The notes beneath the pieces were generated by a model. It saw nothing but the letters and a program-made list of their open reading frames with translations, did not search any database and was not told where the DNA came from. This document shows, in pieces, positions 15,021 to 23,355 of a DNA stretch of 25,927 bases. The stretch comes from Candidatus Bipolaricaulota bacterium (GTDB lineage: Bacteria > Bipolaricaulota > Bipolaricaulia > UBA7950 > UBA9294). How positions within the stretch are numbered: the stretch's first letter is position 1; each line of letters begins with the position of its first letter. Location: the NCBI GenBank assembly GCA_021159105.1, contig JAGGSM010000202.1, forward strand, positions 1 to 25,927, read 5' to 3'. The position numbers were made by a program, and so were the translations under genes.

Positions 15021-15908
15021 TCACGACCCGCTGAGCTGTTCGATCTCGTTTTCATCCTTCGTCCACCCACGCCTTATCTTCACCATGAGCTCGAGATAGA
15101 TGTGCGCCCCCAATAGAGCCTCGATCTGCGGCCGGACCGAGCTCCCGATCCGCTTGATCAGCTTTCCCTGTGTTCCGATTATAATGCCCTTATGGGACTT
15201 ACTGTCAACTACGATGTCCGCCCTTATCTCGACCAACCCATCGTCGCGTTCGTGCATCCACTTGACCAGGACGGCCGTCTTGTACGGGACCTCCTGGAAC
15301 GTGACCGCGAACACCTTCTCGCGAATGAGCTCAGCGACGAGGAACTCAGTGGGGCGATCGATCTTGAGATCGGCGGGGAAGAGGGCCGGGCCGTTCGGCA
15401 GGTAGGGACGTAGCGTCCTCAGCACTTCATCGATGTTCTTCCCCTCGGTCGCCGAGATTGGGATGAGTTCGCGGAACTTCCCGGTGCGATCGTAGTCGAG
15501 GAGCGTCTCCTCCAGCGCGTTCCCGCGGGCTGTGTCGATCTTGTTGACCAGCAGGATGATCGGCCGTTCCTCCCCATCAAGGCTCTCCAGCACGGTACGG
15601 TCATAGTTGCTGACGCTCCCCCAAGGGGCGACCATGTACAGGATCACGTCCAGCTCGCGCAGCGATCTGAACGCCTCGCGCAGAATGTGCCGGCTGAGCT
15701 GGTTGTGCGGACGGTGCAGGCCGGGGGTGTCGACGAACACTATCTGCTCATCGTCGGTAGTGTATATGCAACGGATGCGGTTGCGCGTCGCCTGCGGCTT
15801 GGGCGATGTGATGAGCAGCTTCTCCCCCATCACCGCATTCAAGAACGTCGACTTGCCGACGTTCGTCTGCCCCAACACACCGACAATCCCTGTCCTATGC
15901 TTAGCCAT
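15021..15908 (-). CDS. era: GTPase Era
   Basis: Era binds 16S rRNA and assists 30S maturation. The 295-aa product has G1 GQTNVGKST, a switch I TRNRIRCIY, G3 DTPG, G4 NKID and SAT as G5. The C-terminal KH domain carries the GxxG-type loop (GIIIGTQGKLIKRIG). Size and order are standard. The ATG lies inside the last codons of hutH (8-bp overlap, ATGGCTAAG), so era appears to be translationally coupled to a catabolic enzyme. The usual neighbours (rnc, ybeY, recO) are not directly adjacent, although recO lies downstream on the same strand at 9860-10576. Confidence 0.97.
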   Translation of the reverse strand: MAKHRTGIVGVLGQTNVGKSTFLNAVMGEKLLITSPKPQATRNRIRCIYTTDDEQIVFVDTPGLHRPHNQLSRHILREAFRSLRELDVILYMVAPWGSVSNYDRTVLESLDGEERPIILLVNKIDTARGNALEETLLDYDRTGKFRELIPISATEGKNIDEVLRTLRPYLPNGPALFPADLKIDRPTEFLVAELIREKVFAVTFQEVPYKTAVLVKWMHERDDGLVEIRADIVVDSKSHKGIIIGTQGKLIKRIGSSVRPQIEALLGAHIYLELMVKIRRGWTKDENEIEQLSGS

Positions 15909-17388
15909 CTACCAGATCACCCGCACGCACTGCCTGTGCCAGCTGCTCTATCTCCCTTGCAACGTACATATCGCGATCGGCGTGGGGAACGATCCCTCGT
16001 ACCCGCTCGTAGAGGCGAGATGTCGCTGGGGCCAATCCGCCTGGCCCCTGGAAATCGATCCCTTGGGCGGCGCTGAGGAACTCGATCGCCACGATCCTCT
16101 CCAGGTTGTCGATGATCCGCAACGCCTTGCGCGCGGAGATCGGGGCGAGGCTATTGTGATCCTCCTTGCCACCGGAGGTGGGGATGGAATCGACGTAAGC
16201 GGGATGACAGAGGACCTTATTCTCGCTTACCAGCGCCGCAGCGGTGTACTGGACGAGCATCAGGCCTGAATTGACCCCCCCGTCCTCCACAAGGAACAGG
16301 GGCAGGCCGCGGTCCGTGCTCGTCAGGAGGCGGTCGATGCGCCGCTCGGCGATGTTTCCCACCTCCGCCAGGGCCATCCCCGCCATCTCCAGCGCCAGCC
16401 CGAGGATCTCGCCGTGGAAGTTCCCACCGGAGAGGACAGAGCCGTCGGCGAACACGAGCGGGTTGTCGGTCACTGAGTTGATCTCTATCCGCAGCTTCTG
16501 TACAAGGAAGGAGATGGCCTCCATCGCCGGGCCCAGCACCTGTGGGATGCAGCGCAGGCTGTAGGCGTCCTGCACATCGTCCGTAGTGCTATCGACCAGC
16601 GAGCTGCCATCGATGAGTCCCTTGATCCTCTCCGCCACCGTCATCTGCCCCGGATGGGGCCGGTTGATGTGTAGGATCCTCTGAAAGGGGGCGCTGAATC
16701 CGCGTAATGCCTCCAGAGAGAGGGCAGCGGCGGCGATCGCGCTGTCCAGCAAGCGCTGACCACGCAGGTACACGAAGAAGGAGAGAGCGCTCATGAATTG
16801 CGTCCCGTTCAGGAGGGCAAGGCCCTCCTTGGGGGCGAGAGCGAGCGGCTCCCGGTCGATGACAGAGAGCGCCTCCCGACCATCGATCCGCTCACCATCG
16901 TGCATCGCCTCCCCCTCTCCCAGGAGCACGAGAGCCATGTGAGCGAGCGGAGCCAAGTCGCCGGATGAACCGACTGAGCCCTGCAGGGGAACGATCGGAT
17001 GGACGCGGTTGTTCAGAAGATCGACGAGATATTCGATGGTCCCTGCACGTATGCCAGAGTTCCCCTTGGCGAGCGAATTGATGCGGAAGAGGAGCATCGC
17101 GCGAACGACTTCTTCCGGCGCCTGATCTCCGACACCTGCGGCGTGTGAGAGGATGATGTTTCGCTGCAAGAGAGCAAGATCATCCCGCGCGATGGGGCGC
17201 TTACTCAGGTAGCCAAATCCTGTGTTTATCCCGTAGACCGGCCTCCCCTCGGAGACTATGTCTTCCACCACCTGCGCTCCAGTGCGCACTCGCAACCGCG
17301 CTGCCTCTGACAGCGTAACAGGCTCAGCCTCCAGCACGATCCGTCTCGCCTGATCGAGCGTGAGTGCATTGCCATCCAGTTCGATCAT
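15901..17388 (-). CDS. hutH: histidine ammonia-lyase with Ser-Ser-Gly cofactor triad
   Basis: HutH converts histidine to urocanate and ammonia, the first step of the Hut pathway. The 495-aa protein matches the family throughout: YGINTGFGYLSKRPI with the catalytic Tyr52, GSVGSSGDLAPLAH, NGTQFMSAL, SVTDNPLVF, GNFHGE, QYTAAALVSENK and PTSGGKEDHNS. In most HutH proteins the MIO electrophile forms from Ala-Ser-Gly; here residues 141-143 are Ser-Ser-Gly (codons TCA TCC GGC), with the central Ser conserved. Cyclisation should still be possible, but the first residue is unusual. A strong RBS (GGTGGAGG) precedes the ATG. It is divergent from hutI across 117 bp, where I see no convincing hutH promoter. 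hutU and the last-step hut genes are absent from the window. Confidence 0.95.
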   Translation of the reverse strand: MIELDGNALTLDQARRIVLEAEPVTLSEAARLRVRTGAQVVEDIVSEGRPVYGINTGFGYLSKRPIARDDLALLQRNIILSHAAGVGDQAPEEVVRAMLLFRINSLAKGNSGIRAGTIEYLVDLLNNRVHPIVPLQGSVGSSGDLAPLAHMALVLLGEGEAMHDGERIDGREALSVIDREPLALAPKEGLALLNGTQFMSALSFFVYLRGQRLLDSAIAAAALSLEALRGFSAPFQRILHINRPHPGQMTVAERIKGLIDGSSLVDSTTDDVQDAYSLRCIPQVLGPAMEAISFLVQKLRIEINSVTDNPLVFADGSVLSGGNFHGEILGLALEMAGMALAEVGNIAERRIDRLLTSTDRGLPLFLVEDGGVNSGLMLVQYTAAALVSENKVLCHPAYVDSIPTSGGKEDHNSLAPISARKALRIIDNLERIVAIEFLSAAQGIDFQGPGGLAPATSRLYERVRGIVPHADRDMYVAREIEQLAQAVRAGDLVDG

Positions 17389-17467
17389 TATTCCTCCACC
17401 CCCAAGCTGTAGCTTACAGGAATCTTACACCAGATCAATCCCACAAACCCCTGCGATCACGCTTCGA

Positions 17468-17496
17468 TTGTAAAGGAGCTCGTCCCTGACTATACT
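17468..17496 (+). promoter_or_regulatory. sigma70-like promoter of hutI
   Basis: TTGTAA (17468-17473, 4/6), a 17-bp spacer and TATACT (17491-17496, 5/6) precede hutI. Nine nt separate the -10 from the ATG and contain no RBS, giving a leader of about 0-3 nt. AGGAG within the spacer lies upstream of any transcript and cannot serve as an RBS. This promoter probably drives the whole hutI-ispE-cmk-plsC block. Confidence 0.5.
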
Positions 17497-17505
17497 AAAT
17501 GGCGT

Positions 17506-18750
17506 ATGAACACTCTCATCTCTAACGTATCGCAGCTCGTCACACCACGGGGGGACGCCCCGGTCAATGGCTCGTCCATGAGCGACATCTCCGTGCAGGA
17601 GCGGGTGTCCATACGGATCGAGGACGGGGTCATCGTCGACATCGCAGAGAGAGTGGACAAAAACGGGATAGATGTGCTGATCGATGCCGGTGACGCGGTG
17701 GTCATGCCCGGGCTTGTCGACCCGCATACCCACGCGGTATTCGCGGCGACGCGGGAAGAGGAGTTCCTCGCGCGCCTCCAGGGGAAGCCCTACGACGAGG
17801 GAGGGATCCAGTCGAGCGCCCGCGCTGTCGCCGCAGCGAGCGAGAAGGACCTTGTGCAAACCGCTACCCCGTGGCTGCAACGGATGATCGAGAGCGGCAC
17901 CACCACCGTGGAGATCAAGAGCGGCTATGGGTTGAGCCTGGAGGGGGAGACGAAGCTTCTCCTGGCGATCAGGCAGATGCGAAAGACGCTGCCGATGCGG
18001 GTAGTGCCGACCTTCCTCGGCGCGCATGCGTTCCCGGGCGGCGTGCGCCGGGACGACTACATCTCCACGATCATCACTGACATGATCCCCACGGTGCGGC
18101 GCAGGCGGCTGGCTCAGTTCTGCGATGTCTTCTGCGATAAGGGATTCTTCACGCCGAGCGAGACGCGCACCATCCTGCGCGCGGCGCGCGGAGCGGGCCT
18201 CGATCTGAAGCTGCACGCCGACGAACTGGCGAACGTTGGGGGAGCTGAGCTGGCGGCGGATCTCGGAGCGACATCGGCCGATCACCTCCTGCGCGTCGAC
18301 GAACACGGGATGCGTCGCTTGCGTGAAGCCGGTGTCATCCCGGTTCTCCTCCCAGGGACGGCGTTCACCCTCGGGGCAGAGTACGCTCCAGCAAGGAGGA
18401 TGATCGACCTCGACCTGCCGGTGGCACTCGCCACAGACTTCAACCCCGGCACATGCCTCATCTACTCCATGTGGATCATCATCTCCTTGGCGGTTATGAG
18501 GATGCAGATGACCATCGAAGAGGCGCTGACCGCAGCGACTCTGAACTCAGCTGCGGCTCTGGAGCTGGCTGACAAGATCGGATCGATCGAGGTAGGAAAG
18601 CGAGCGGACATGATCCTCCTTGACCTGGACAGCTATCGCCAGATCCCTTACTTCTTCGGCCACAATCCCGTACGCATGGTGCTGCGCGATGGCAAGGTCA
18701 TCCACGAGCGCAGCAGGCCCCACAAGAGAGGAGCATCCAGGCCGTCATGA
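17506..18750 (+). CDS. hutI: imidazolonepropionase
   Basis: HutI hydrolyses 4-imidazolone-5-propanoate to N-formimino-L-glutamate, the third step of histidine degradation. The 414-aa amidohydrolase shows all metal ligands: the HxH pair in VDPHTHAVFA, His in FLGAHAFP, His in LHADEL, and Asp in ATDFNPGT. It also has EIKSGYGL and the C-terminal composite beta domain (GKRADMILLD). There is no RBS at the ATG, and the -10 box is 9 nt upstream. Its TGA overlaps the ATG of ispE by 4 bp, so a catabolic gene leads an essential operon. Divergently placed hutH supplies the first step; the connecting urocanate hydratase is not in the window. Confidence 0.97.
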   Translation: MNTLISNVSQLVTPRGDAPVNGSSMSDISVQERVSIRIEDGVIVDIAERVDKNGIDVLIDAGDAVVMPGLVDPHTHAVFAATREEEFLARLQGKPYDEGGIQSSARAVAAASEKDLVQTATPWLQRMIESGTTTVEIKSGYGLSLEGETKLLLAIRQMRKTLPMRVVPTFLGAHAFPGGVRRDDYISTIITDMIPTVRRRRLAQFCDVFCDKGFFTPSETRTILRAARGAGLDLKLHADELANVGGAELAADLGATSADHLLRVDEHGMRRLREAGVIPVLLPGTAFTLGAEYAPARRMIDLDLPVALATDFNPGTCLIYSMWIIISLAVMRMQMTIEEALTAATLNSAAALELADKIGSIEVGKRADMILLDLDSYRQIPYFFGHNPVRMVLRDGKVIHERSRPHKRGASRPS

Positions 18751-19583
18751 TCAAGCTCCTCGCCCACGCCAAGATCAACCTCTCCCTGCGAGTTCCCCAT
18801 CCCCGCGACGATGGGTTCCACGAGATCGACTCGCTCATCCAGACGATCGACCTATCCGACGAGATAACGGTCACCAGAGCAGGGCATGATCTGAGCGTGA
18901 GAAACGATCTCGACATAAGGAGCGAGGAGGACCTGGCCTGGCAAGCCGCCGACCTCGTCCTTCGCGAGAAGGGTATGGACTGCGGGATGCAAATCACGGT
19001 GAGGAAGATGATACCGACAGGCGCGGGACTGGGGGGTGGGTCGAGCGATGCAGCAGCGGTGCTGTGGGCGGTCGATCGTCTCACCCCGCCCGTCCTCTCC
19101 GTGGAGGCGGTGCACGATCTGGCCGCGCAGCTCGGCTCGGATGTCCCACTCTTCCTCCGTGGCGGGCTCCTGCGGGCCCGCGGGAGAGGGGAGGCGGTAT
19201 CGCCTGTGTTCCCATCGCGCAAGGAGCGCTTTCTCCTTCTCGTTCCACCGGTGCACTGCACTACGGCGAGCGTGTATCGCGAGATGGCACCACGCATCGC
19301 TCGCGCGCGCAACGGAACGGATGAACCACAACTGGGAAAGAATGACCTGTACGAGGCGGCGGTCTTTCTGTATCCTGAGCTCGCGCAGTACTCGGAAGCG
19401 ATGGCAAAGCTCGGCGCCGATTACGCGGGAATGAGCGGGAGCGGCTCGACATTCTACGCCGCTTTCAGCGACGCGAAGCATGCGGAGAGGACGCACGAAC
19501 ACTTGCGGGAAGAGCTTCCACAAGCACAGGTCTACCTCACTCAGGCGACGAGTACTGGCTTTCACGTAAAAGGAGGCAAATGA
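18747..19583 (+). CDS. ispE: 4-diphosphocytidyl-2-C-methyl-D-erythritol kinase
   Basis: IspE phosphorylates CDP-methylerythritol in the MEP route to isopentenyl diphosphate. The 278-aa GHMP kinase has the N-terminal AHAKINLSLRV with the catalytic lysine, the ATP-binding loop PTGAGLGGGSSDAAAVL, the catalytic aspartate in LGSDVPLFLRGG, and the C-terminal glycine loop MSGSGSTFYAAF. The ATG overlaps the hutI stop (ATGA), and its stop overlaps the cmk start region, so it is embedded in an operon. Its presence implies the MEP rather than mevalonate pathway in this organism. Confidence 0.96.
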   Translation: MIKLLAHAKINLSLRVPHPRDDGFHEIDSLIQTIDLSDEITVTRAGHDLSVRNDLDIRSEEDLAWQAADLVLREKGMDCGMQITVRKMIPTGAGLGGGSSDAAAVLWAVDRLTPPVLSVEAVHDLAAQLGSDVPLFLRGGLLRARGRGEAVSPVFPSRKERFLLLVPPVHCTTASVYREMAPRIARARNGTDEPQLGKNDLYEAAVFLYPELAQYSEAMAKLGADYAGMSGSGSTFYAAFSDAKHAERTHEHLREELPQAQVYLTQATSTGFHVKGGK

Positions 19584-20212
19584 TGCAGGTTGCAATAGAC
19601 GGCCCGGCCGCATCCGGGAAGACCTCCCTGGCAAGAGCGATCGCCGCTCGCTTCGGATTCATGCTGGTGGAGACGGGGAAGATGTACCGCGCCGTTGCCC
19701 TCGGCCTGGACCGCGGACTTGATCTCGCTGCGATACACGTGACGATGAACGACGCTGGCCGTATTCTGTTGAACGGTGAGGACGTGAGCGACATCCTGCA
19801 CACCCCACAACTGGACCAGGGGTCCTCGCGCGTCGCCACCAGGCCGGAGGTGCGAGAGCTCCTGGTCAGACTCCAACGCGAGATCGCACAGGGGCGGGAC
19901 GTGGTGATGGAAGGCAGAGACATTGGGACCGTCGTCCTTCCAAACGCCGATGTGAAGATCTTCCTAGAGGCATCCGCGGAAGAGCGCGCGCATCGCCGAG
20001 CAAGCGAGAGGCACGAGACGCGGATCGATGAGACATTGCAGGCGATCATCAGCCGCGATACACGCGACCAAACGCGTACTATTGCCCCCTTGAACCCCGC
20101 GAAGGATGCAATTATAATACACACCGACAATAAGAGCCTCGCAGAAGTTGTCTCAGAAGCGATAGCTCTAGTCGAGGAGCGGTTTCACACCGGTGACACA
20201 GCGGCTAAGTAA
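19583..20212 (+). CDS. cmk: cytidylate kinase
   Basis: Cmk phosphorylates CMP and dCMP to the diphosphates. The 209-aa protein has the P-loop DGPAASGKTS, the CMP-binding ETGKMYRAVAL (usually DTGAMYRA), MEGRDIGTVVLPNADVKIFL, a lid with ERAHRRASER, and RDTRDQTRTIAPL. Two consecutive ATGs are possible. I take the second because it sits 6 nt from AGGAGG rather than 3; using the first (19580) adds one Met. It overlaps the ispE stop by one base and extends 20 bp into plsC. The cmk-plsC-rpsA order is common in bacteria and supports the call. Confidence 0.95.
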   Translation: MQVAIDGPAASGKTSLARAIAARFGFMLVETGKMYRAVALGLDRGLDLAAIHVTMNDAGRILLNGEDVSDILHTPQLDQGSSRVATRPEVRELLVRLQREIAQGRDVVMEGRDIGTVVLPNADVKIFLEASAEERAHRRASERHETRIDETLQAIISRDTRDQTRTIAPLNPAKDAIIIHTDNKSLAEVVSEAIALVEERFHTGDTAAK

Positions 20213-20828
20213 TCTATTTAGAGATGGCGTCTATGCGCTAGTAATCTTCACTCTTGGTCTTCCCGTTTTCATCCTGTTCAAGATACGTGTTCGGGGAAGA
20301 GAACACCTCGATGCGGGCAAGGAATACATCATTGTCTCGCATCATCGTAGCTACTGGGATATCCCGCTGATTGCCGTTGCTCTTGGTGCACGCAATCGCA
20401 TCCAGTTCATTGCCAGGGAAGGGTTGAAGAAGAACCCAATCTTCCGACCGCTCCTTCATTTGTTCTCGACCACCATCGATCGCGAGAATTTCGGCAAGAG
20501 GGACTTCCGCCGTGTTTTACAGGCAATACGCAAGGAGAGGCTAGTTGGGATATTTCCCGAAGGGACAACGAGTGCAAGGGCAAAGGCGAAGACTGGTGTG
20601 ATTCACTTTGCCAGGCTGACGCGAAAGCTGCTCCTTCCTGTGCACATTACGGCCACTGGCCCATATCCGCCGCGCTATCCGTTCAGATTTCCACGGATCA
20701 CGGTCTCCATCGGCCGTGCGATCAGCCTTGCGGAGCTGGAGAGGAAGATTCCGATTCTTCCGCAAAAACCGAGTGAACGCGCATCTGTTCTCACAGAACA
20801 CCTGATGGAGCTCATAGATGCAACTTGA
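20193..20828 (+). CDS. plsC: 1-acyl-sn-glycerol-3-phosphate acyltransferase (PlsC family)
   Basis: PlsC acylates lysophosphatidate to phosphatidate at the membrane. A GTG start overlapping cmk by 20 bp gives 211 aa. The N-terminal hydrophobic stretch (GVYALVIFTLGLPVFILF) is a membrane anchor. The catalytic H(x4)D motif is SHHRSYWD, and the glycerol-phosphate-binding motif is GIFPEGTTS (usually FPEGTRS). The later PVHITATGPYP is also typical. The downstream 98 bp before the rpsA start form a leader without another gene. The family is certain; the acyl-chain or acceptor preference is unknown. Confidence 0.92.
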   Translation: MTQRLSNLFRDGVYALVIFTLGLPVFILFKIRVRGREHLDAGKEYIIVSHHRSYWDIPLIAVALGARNRIQFIAREGLKKNPIFRPLLHLFSTTIDRENFGKRDFRRVLQAIRKERLVGIFPEGTTSARAKAKTGVIHFARLTRKLLLPVHITATGPYPPRYPFRFPRITVSIGRAISLAELERKIPILPQKPSERASVLTEHLMELIDAT

Positions 20829-20927
20829 TAAAGGAGGCGGATAGTAGAAACTTAACAGATGTACTTGCAGGCTCCCAACCCCGAGATGTAAGGGGGAGGG
20901 GAAATTCCACTAACAGGTGATAGCAAT
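20829..20927 (+). promoter_or_regulatory. untranslated leader before rpsA with a GC-rich hairpin
   Basis: This plsC-rpsA gap contains an AAGGAGG that precedes no good start codon. It also has a possible 10-codon ORF (ATG at 20859, TAA at 20889). A C-rich arm (20872-20882) can fold on the G-rich tract GGGGGAGGGG (20892-20901) as a stem of about 8 bp with an internal loop. The rpsA RBS (AGGTGAT, 7 nt before ATG) lies just downstream. In E. coli S1 represses its own mRNA through leader structure, so an autoregulatory role is plausible but unproven here. Confidence 0.35.
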
Positions 20928-22673
20928 ATGGAAGAAAAAATCAGGATGGAAGACGCTTTCACGGAAAGCGACGTCAAGATGTACAGCCGTGGCGATACGA
21001 TCACGGGAACGGTTGTGCAGATAAACGATAGCGAGATCCTCGTTGACATCGGCTACAAATCCGAAGGGATTCTCCCAGTAGGAGAGCTCTCCCCCTTCCG
21101 CAAAGAGGGGAAGGTTGAGGAAGGGGAGGAGATAGAGGTCCTCGTCACGTACATCGACGAAGAGAAGGGGACCGTCTATGCCTCGGAGAAGCAGGCCGAA
21201 TACGAGAAGCGCATCGACTCCCTCGAAGAGGCGTACAAAGAGGGGCAAGTGATCGAGGGAGAGATCACCAACGAGGTGAAGAACGCTGGTTACCATGTCA
21301 ACCTCGATGGCATACGCGCGTTCCTCCCCGGCTCTCACCTCGGGAGCGATCTACCGAGCGCAATCGATGAATTGAAGGGGATACGCGTCCCGTTCAAGAT
21401 TCTCGAGCTCTCCCGCCGCGACAAGAACCTCGTCGTCTCGCACAAGCAGTACCTGAAGGATGAAGAGAAGAAGAAGCGCATGGCCCTGTTCGAGAGCCTG
21501 GAGAAGGGTCAGGTGATCGAGGGGACGATCCGCAGCGTGGTCGACTTCGGCCTGTTCATCGATATCGGTGGGTTCGAAGGCCTCGTGCACCGCTCCGAGA
21601 TCGCTTGGAAGGACCTCCCCGTCCCCCCCAGCCAGTACAAGCCGAAGGATAAGGTCAAGGTCATGGTGATCGACTTCGACAAGGAGAAGGGGAAGGTATC
21701 ACTGTCTATCAAGCGCCTGCGCCCAAACCCGTGGGACGGGATCAGCGAGCGCTACCCGGCAGGGACGATGGTGAAGGGGAAGGTCGTCAGCGTCACCGAT
21801 TTCGGCGCCTTCGTTGAGCTGGAGGAGGACGTGGAAGGCCTGGTTCACATATCGGAACTCTCGTGGGGATACCCGGAAAATCCGAAGGATGTCGTACACG
21901 AGGGGGATGAGATCGAGGTAGTGGTGCTCAGTTGCGATGAGGAGACCCACCGCATCAGCCTGTCACTGCGTCGCACGCAGCGCGATCCATGGGAGGATGG
22001 CGAGGCGAAGTACCCGGTCGGCCAACGCATCGTCGGCACTGTCACCAAGATCACCGACTTCGGCGCGTTCGTCAAGTTGGAAGATGGTGTCGAGGGATTG
22101 GTGCACGTCTCCGAACTCGATTGGGGTCACATCGCCCATCCTCGCGATGTTCTCAAGCCGGGCGAGACCGTGGAGGTAAAGGTACTGAGCGTCGATACGC
22201 AGGAGCGGCGCATCAGCCTGAGCATCCGCGAGCTGAAGGACAATCCATGGAGGAAGTTCGTTCAGAATTATGCCATCGATCAGGTCATTGAGGGCGAGAT
22301 AACCGAGATCAAGGACTTCGGCGCGTTCATGAAGATCACAGATGACGTCGATGGGCTCATCCACGTCTCCGAGATCAGCGATCAGCGAATCGCCACGCCG
22401 AAGGATGTCCTCACTGTGGGAGATAAGGTGCAGGCGAAGATCATCGGCATCAATGAGGACAAGAAACAGGTGCGGTTGACGATGCGCAACCTGTTCGGCC
22501 CGCCCGAGGTCCCCGCTGCTCGCGAAGCCCGCGAACCACGCAAGCCACGCTCAAGAAAGCGTCCTAAGGAACGGATCGACAGTGCGTTCCTCGATGGCGG
22601 CGGTCATGAGAGCTTGAGCATGCGCGACCTGTTAAGCGATGCTGTAATAGAAGACGAAAATACAACTGAATAG
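20928..22673 (+). CDS. rpsA: 30S ribosomal protein S1
   Basis: S1 captures mRNA on the 30S subunit. The 581-aa protein contains six S1/OB repeats, at about 20-88, 105-176, 193-263, 278-348, 364-434 and 450-520. The first two are divergent (ribosome-binding type), and repeats 3-6 carry the canonical DFGxFV/I and GLVHxSE motifs. This full set matches proteobacterial-style S1 rather than the shorter Firmicutes form. An additional 60-residue tail (521-581) begins with an Arg/Lys/Pro-rich segment and ends acidic. RBS AGGTGAT lies 7 nt before the ATG. It follows cmk-plsC and precedes HU, both usual neighbours. A full S1 coexists with apparently leaderless genes in this window. Confidence 0.96.
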   Translation: MEEKIRMEDAFTESDVKMYSRGDTITGTVVQINDSEILVDIGYKSEGILPVGELSPFRKEGKVEEGEEIEVLVTYIDEEKGTVYASEKQAEYEKRIDSLEEAYKEGQVIEGEITNEVKNAGYHVNLDGIRAFLPGSHLGSDLPSAIDELKGIRVPFKILELSRRDKNLVVSHKQYLKDEEKKKRMALFESLEKGQVIEGTIRSVVDFGLFIDIGGFEGLVHRSEIAWKDLPVPPSQYKPKDKVKVMVIDFDKEKGKVSLSIKRLRPNPWDGISERYPAGTMVKGKVVSVTDFGAFVELEEDVEGLVHISELSWGYPENPKDVVHEGDEIEVVVLSCDEETHRISLSLRRTQRDPWEDGEAKYPVGQRIVGTVTKITDFGAFVKLEDGVEGLVHVSELDWGHIAHPRDVLKPGETVEVKVLSVDTQERRISLSIRELKDNPWRKFVQNYAIDQVIEGEITEIKDFGAFMKITDDVDGLIHVSEISDQRIATPKDVLTVGDKVQAKIIGINEDKKQVRLTMRNLFGPPEVPAAREAREPRKPRSRKRPKERIDSAFLDGGGHESLSMRDLLSDAVIEDENTTE

Positions 22674-22696
22674 AGACTCTTAAGGAGGATTTAACA

Positions 22697-23008
22697 ATGA
22701 ATAAAGGCGAATTCATCGATCGCTTGTCCGATACGGCTAACTTGACCAAGAAAGAGGCCCGTCATCTGCTCGACTCGGTCCTCGATCTCATCTCCGACTC
22801 CCTGCAGCATGGAGAGGATGTCAAGCTAGTGGGATTCGGCAAGTTCGGCGTGCGCGCCCGGAAGGCCAGCAGCCGCATCAACCCTCAGACCAAGAAGCCG
22901 ATCCAAGTGGACGCGAAGGTCGTGCCGCTGTTCAAGCCAGGAAAGGAGCTGAAGCGCCTGGTGGAGAAGAACCTCAAGGTCACGGAGAAGGGCGTGGCGC
23001 GCAAGTAG
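22697..23008 (+). CDS. HU/IHF-family DNA-binding protein
   Basis: HU bends and compacts DNA as a dimer. The 103-aa product has the two-helix dimerisation region (MNKGEFIDRLSDTANLTKKE), the beta-saddle GFGKFGVRARKASSRINPQT with the intercalating Pro in INPQT, and FKPGKELK near the end. The GRNPQTG motif is modified to RINPQTKKPI. A short C-terminal extension (KVTEKGVARK) makes it about 10 residues longer than typical HU. It has an excellent RBS (TAAGGAGGAT) 23 bp after rpsA. HU versus IHF-alpha cannot be decided from sequence alone. It converges on acpS with a 2-bp gap. Confidence 0.93.
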   Translation: MNKGEFIDRLSDTANLTKKEARHLLDSVLDLISDSLQHGEDVKLVGFGKFGVRARKASSRINPQTKKPIQVDAKVVPLFKPGKELKRLVEKNLKVTEKGVARK

Positions 23009-23010
23009 GG

Positions 23011-23355
23011 TCACTCGCCTTCAATCAGTACGTAAGCGATGGCCAGTCTGTCCGTGTGCGACAGGCTGGCCTCAATCTTTCCAGACGCATGTTCGCAAGT
23101 AACTATCGGTTCCCCGGATCGAGCATTCTCCACCCGAACTGACCGCAGCGGGACAGCGTGCCCAATCGCCTTTATCACCGCTTCCTTGGCGGCAAAGCGC
23201 GCAGCCAGCCGTTCATAGCGCCTGTTCCCCCGCGCGCTGAGCGCGTAGTCGATCTCGATCTGCGTGAAGACGCGATCGAGAAAGCGCCCGCCGTACTGCT
23301 GATGCAACCGCTTGATCCGCTCAACATCGACGATATCAACCCCGATCCTAGTCAT
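23011..23355 (-). CDS. acpS: holo-[acyl-carrier-protein] synthase
   Basis: AcpS moves 4'-phosphopantetheine from CoA to apo-ACP. The ATG is chosen so that the product (114 aa) begins MTRIGVDIVDVERIK, whose Asp is a magnesium ligand. A TTG nine bases upstream is less likely. ARFAAKEAVIKAIG supplies the catalytic Glu and Lys region, and SLSHTDRLAIAYVL closes the domain. It overlaps the gmk stop by 8 bp. In many genomes rpoZ follows gmk; here acpS takes that place. It functionally complements the FabF encoded 14 kb away. Confidence 0.94.
   Translation of the reverse strand: MTRIGVDIVDVERIKRLHQQYGGRFLDRVFTQIEIDYALSARGNRRYERLAARFAAKEAVIKAIGHAVPLRSVRVENARSGEPIVTCEHASGKIEASLSHTDRLAIAYVLIEGE

Noticed and set aside
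17425..18306. 293-residue minus-strand frame opposite hutI
   Set aside because: It overlaps the divergent promoter and a complete amidohydrolase with all metal ligands; its own sequence has no motif.
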